A stretch of DNA of 64,000 bases from Bradyrhizobium sp. NP1 (GTDB lineage: Bacteria; Pseudomonadota; Alphaproteobacteria; Rhizobiales; Xanthobacteraceae), in the NCBI RefSeq assembly GCF_030378205.1, contig NZ_CP127385.1, positions 3,450,001 through 3,514,000 on the forward strand. Reading direction: 5' to 3'. Position 1 is the first letter of the stretch. Every line of letters starts with the position of its first letter. Both the position numbers and the translations under genes were made by a program. Of this stretch, positions 61,673 to 64,000 are shown one piece after another. A model generated the notes under the pieces. It did not search any database. It saw only the letters and a list, made by a program, of their open reading frames with translations, and was not told the DNA's origin.

Positions 61673-61833
61673 TGTGGCGGTGCAGAAGTCCGCATCATTG
61701 CCGCCGCAAGTTCGTCATGCGGACTTCTGAACCAAAGCCACACCAGATCAATAAGTTGCTAGTGTCCGTTCGATTACGAAGTTCGCAAACGAGGGGCCGC
61801 AGAATGATGCGAACTTCGGAATCGGGACACTAG
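61669..61833. repeat. composite tandem-hairpin repeat, copy 4
   Basis: Hairpin 1 (61669-61746) has arms CAGAAGTCCGCA and TGCGGACTTCTG and a loop with GCCGCAAG. Hairpin 2 (61759-61833) has arms CGAAGTTCGCA and TGCGAACTTCG and a loop with GCCGCAGA. The spacer ATCAATAAGTTG resembles that of copy 1. The left CTAG gives the peroxiredoxin stop codon and the right CTAG gives the stop codon of the uracil-DNA glycosylase. Confidence 0.85.
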
Positions 61834-62483
61834 CCCAGATCGGCGCGCACGGCCGCGAACACGCGGCGGAACATGTCGGGCGTCAGCACGCCCGTGTTGG
61901 TGTTGTAGCGCGAGCAATGATAGCTGTCGTACAGCTTGAAGCCGCCGGCCGGATGGATTGCGCCATGCCCGAACGGCGCCGCCGCGCTCTTCACGCCCAG
62001 CGCCTTCAATAGCGAATCATGCGCGACCCGCCCCAGCGCGACGATCGCGCGCAGGTTCGGCATGGTTTCGATGGTCGCGGCGAGGAAGGGCCGGCAGGCG
62101 TTGATCTCGGCCGGCAGCGGCTTGTTCTGCGGCGGCACGCAGCGCACCGCGTTGGCGATCCGGCAGTCGACCAGCCGCAGCCCGTCGTCCGGGCTGGCGC
62201 GATAGGTGCCCGCGGCAAAGCCGTAGTCGAGCAGCGTCGCGTAGAGCAGGTCGCCGGCATAGTCTCCGGTGAAGGGACGACCGGTGCGGTTGGCGCCTTG
62301 CAGACCCGGCGCCAGCCCCACGATCAGGAGCCGGGCGTCGGCATCGCCGAAAGACGGTACCGGCGAATTGAACCAGGCCGGCTCGCGCGCACGCGCCTCC
62401 TCGCGGAAGGCCATGAGTCTGGGGCAGAGCGGGCAGTTCCGGTTGGGTTCGGTGACGAGGGCAGCTGGCGGGGAGCCCGCCAG
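61830..62483 (-). CDS. uracil-DNA glycosylase family protein (type 5 / UdgB-like)
   Basis: A DNA repair glycosylase that removes uracil. Conserved blocks are ARLLIVGLAPGLQGANRTGR and PFTGDYAGDLLYATLLDYGF, then RIANAVRCVPPQNKPLP, and SYHCSRYNTNTG (the HCSRxN motif). The iron-sulfur cysteines of this class sit at the N-terminus: NCPLCPRL is in frame but lies before the ATG at 62414. No ATG, GTG or TTG is seen between 62414 and its upstream frame, so the start is taken here as CTG at 62483, tentatively. A short annotation from 62414 would lack the CPLC cysteines. The TAG stop comes from the adjacent repeat. Just upstream is the NYN gene on the same strand. Confidence 0.85.
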   Translation of the reverse strand: MAGSPPAALVTEPNRNCPLCPRLMAFREEARAREPAWFNSPVPSFGDADARLLIVGLAPGLQGANRTGRPFTGDYAGDLLYATLLDYGFAAGTYRASPDDGLRLVDCRIANAVRCVPPQNKPLPAEINACRPFLAATIETMPNLRAIVALGRVAHDSLLKALGVKSAAAPFGHGAIHPAGGFKLYDSYHCSRYNTNTGVLTPDMFRRVFAAVRADLG

Positions 62484-62496
62484 CGCCGCATTGCGC

Positions 62497-63129
62497 TCAT
62501 TCGTCGAAATCGTCTTCGCCCCTCGGCGCCATCGTGGTGGCGCGATGCAGGAATTGCGGCGCGTGGTGGCGCGACTCGCGCTCGCGCGGGGGCGGGCGTT
62601 CGGACGGATCGCGGCCCAGCTTGGATTGCAGCTCGACCAGATCGGTGAACACGTCGGCCTGCCGGCGCAGTTCGTCGGCGATCATCGGCGGCTGGCTCGA
62701 TATCGTGGAGATGACGGTGACGCGCACGCCGCGCCGCTGCATGGCCTCCACCAGCGATCGGAAATCGCCGTCGCCGGAGAACAGCACCATCTGGTCGATG
62801 TGCTCGGCGAGTTCCATGGCATCGACCGCAAGCTCGATGTCCATGTTGCCCTTGACCTTGCGCCGGCCGCTGGCGTCGATGAATTCCTTGGTCGCCTTGG
62901 TGACGACGGTGTAGCCGTTGTAGTCGAGCCAGTCGATCAGCGGACGGATCGAGGAATATTCCTGATCCTCGATGATCGCGGTGTAGTAGAACGCGCGCAA
63001 CAGCGTCCCGCGGCTCTGGAATTCCTTCAGCAGGCGCTTGTAGTCGATATCGAAACCGAGCGTCTTGGCCGTTGCATAGAGGTTGGCGCCGTCGATGAAG
63101 AGCGCGATCTTGTTGGAAGAAGTGGACAT
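62497..63129 (-). CDS. NYN domain protein (LabA/DUF88 family)
   Basis: A 210-residue PIN-like nuclease-fold protein. NYN landmarks are KIALFIDGANLYATAKTLGF with the first Asp, NMDIELAVDAMELAEHIDQM and VLFSGDGDFRSLVEAMQRRG with further acidic residues, and VRVTVISTISSQPPMIADEL. The C-terminal tail is Arg/Pro rich and low complexity. Members of this family are proposed RNA-processing nucleases. The gene is divergent from rpoZ. Start MSTSSNKIAL at 63129 is well placed. Confidence 0.93.
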   Translation of the reverse strand: MSTSSNKIALFIDGANLYATAKTLGFDIDYKRLLKEFQSRGTLLRAFYYTAIIEDQEYSSIRPLIDWLDYNGYTVVTKATKEFIDASGRRKVKGNMDIELAVDAMELAEHIDQMVLFSGDGDFRSLVEAMQRRGVRVTVISTISSQPPMIADELRRQADVFTDLVELQSKLGRDPSERPPPRERESRHHAPQFLHRATTMAPRGEDDFDE

Positions 63130-63478
63130 TCGGTTTCTCGCATAGTTGTTGCTAGTCGTTTATTGGCGCGGCGGCAGTCGATCCGCGCATTTTCACGCAC
63201 TGCCAGAATCCTCCCAAATCGGATCGGTCGGACGCTACCGCAGATTAGGGAGGTTCAGGGCAATAAAAGTATAGTCTTGATGTCGCAATGAAGCGTTTTC
63301 TTGTCCAAATGCCGTGTCCCGCGGCTTTGGATGCTCCGGCCCATAGGCCCCGGCGAGGGGGTTAGCAGAGGGTGTTGCCAGGGCCAAATCACAAATTGAT
63401 CTTGCGAAACGGCCCCGAGAGCTATAACTAGCGCTCATAATCCGCATTTCTGGTCCCATTTAACGAAAGCGACAGGCG
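63130..63478. other. intergenic region between NYN gene and rpoZ
   Basis: About 350 bases without a gene. GCTATAACTAG at about 63420-63430 is a candidate -10 for rpoZ, with CTTGCG about 16 bases upstream as a weak -35. No palindrome or RNA gene was recognised. Confidence 0.4.
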
Positions 63479-63871
63479 ATGGCGCGCGTCACTGTGGAAG
63501 ATTGCATCGACAAGGTCGACAACCGTTTCGACCTGGTTTTGTTGGCCGCGCACCGCGCTCGGATGATCTCGTCAGGCTCACAACTTACGATTGATCGGGA
63601 TAATGACAAGAACCCGGTCGTCTCGCTACGGGAAATCGCCGACTCGACCATTTCTCCCGAAGATTTGCGTGAAGAGTTGGTTCACTCGCTGCAGAAATTC
63701 GTTGAAGTGGATGAGCCGGAGCCCGATACCGTGCCGCTGATCGGTTCGGCTGGCGCCAGCGTCGATGCCGACGACACCGAAGTCGCAGTCGAGCGCATGA
63801 CCGAGGAGGAACTGCTCAAGGGCCTCGAAGGTCTCGCCCCGCCGGAAGAGCAGCCTGAAGAGGACGAGTGA
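63479..63871 (+). CDS. rpoZ: DNA-directed RNA polymerase subunit omega
   Basis: A 130-residue omega subunit that helps assembly of RNA polymerase. The sequence [40 protein letters not shown] and [20 protein letters not shown] shows the family from the start. The C-terminal 50 residues are acidic, a feature of alphaproteobacterial omega. In relatives the gene relA/spoT follows; it would be beyond the window. A strong terminator follows the stop. Confidence 0.97.
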   Translation: MARVTVEDCIDKVDNRFDLVLLAAHRARMISSGSQLTIDRDNDKNPVVSLREIADSTISPEDLREELVHSLQKFVEVDEPEPDTVPLIGSAGASVDADDTEVAVERMTEEELLKGLEGLAPPEEQPEEDE

Positions 63872-63903
63872 GCCGGCCGCGGGCCGCTTCCCGGAAATTC
63901 CAC

Positions 63904-63936
63904 AAGGCCCGGACCATGGTCCGGGCCTTTGCTTTT
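63904..63936 (+). terminator. rho-independent terminator of rpoZ
   Basis: A perfect palindrome of 26 bases at 63904-63929, with left arm AAGGCCCGGACCA and right arm TGGTCCGGGCCTT, is followed by TGCTTTT. It sits 32 bases after the rpoZ stop codon. Confidence 0.85.
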
Positions 63937-64000
63937 GCCGGCCGCCGCGATCGGGGCGCCGCTGGCGATCGGCCTCGTCCGTCTCCAAATGATCGGAACG

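Noticed and set aside
1..64000. CRISPR arrays, insertion sequences, prophage or integrase genes
   Set aside because: No regularly spaced direct repeats, transposase or integrase motifs were found; the repeats seen are palindromic intergenic elements.

Overview
The window reads as a chromosomal segment of a Bradyrhizobium-type alphaproteobacterium (Bradyrhizobiaceae). The evidence is high GC, C55-type L33, a porin_2-type porin, a malonamidase E2-like amidase whose catalytic positions match the B. japonicum enzyme, the gatC-gatA-gatB and topA-rnr-DUF983-NUDIX neighbourhoods, and dispersed palindromic intergenic repeats. I see no phage, insertion sequence, CRISPR array, rRNA or plasmid genes. 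One tRNA gene (tRNA-Ser GCT) is present.

Layout. 0-3 kb: a truncated caspase-like protein, a small secreted protein, and a divergent TetR/MFS pair with a palindromic operator. 3-6.4 kb: ammonium transporter amtB, two small ORFs, a membrane protein, a tandem-hairpin repeat and rpmG. 6.5-12.7 kb: flavin monooxygenase, LivK-like binding protein, TPR protein, PhnD-like binding protein and a divergent MarR regulator. 12.7-19 kb: NUDIX, DUF983, rnr and topA as one minus-strand operon. 19.2-22.4 kb: two HxlR regulators, divergent from an SDR and from azoR, around a tandem pair of small membrane-protein genes. 22.4-29.4 kb: dprA, malonamidase-like amidase, Tat-exported FMN hydroxyacid dehydrogenase, plsY, pyrC-like and pyrB. 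29.7-35.4 kb: a tight plus-strand series of ankyrin protein, VanX-like dipeptidase, AidB-like acyl-CoA dehydrogenase and two CPBP-family proteins, lying between pyrB and ruvX. 36-44 kb: ruvX, cyclase, LysR/nitronate monooxygenase pair and gatC, gatA, gatB with two small genes. 44-49.5 kb: a gene-poor stretch with a 30-residue lysine-rich peptide, a Sel1 protein, several small conserved ORFs and a frameshifted hsp20. 49.5-64 kb: tRNA-Ser, two TPR proteins (one fused to a methyltransferase), porin, lytic transglycosylase, dapA-mscL-smpB-peroxiredoxin, uracil-DNA glycosylase, NYN protein and rpoZ.

The main new signal is a composite repeat of about 160 bp. It is made of two adjacent hairpins with CTAG ends, arms that change together while staying paired, a conserved GCCGC-type loop and an AT-rich spacer. 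Three two-hairpin copies and one 52-bp internally deleted copy are present. Its CTAG ends supply the stop codons of four flanking genes. Other notable points are the tandem small membrane-protein genes with a shared leader, the tiny histone-like peptide with a structured leader, the FMN enzyme with an embedded CxxCH motif, a pyrC homologue lacking its metal-binding histidines, and an uracil-DNA glycosylase whose iron-sulfur cysteines lie upstream of any standard start codon.
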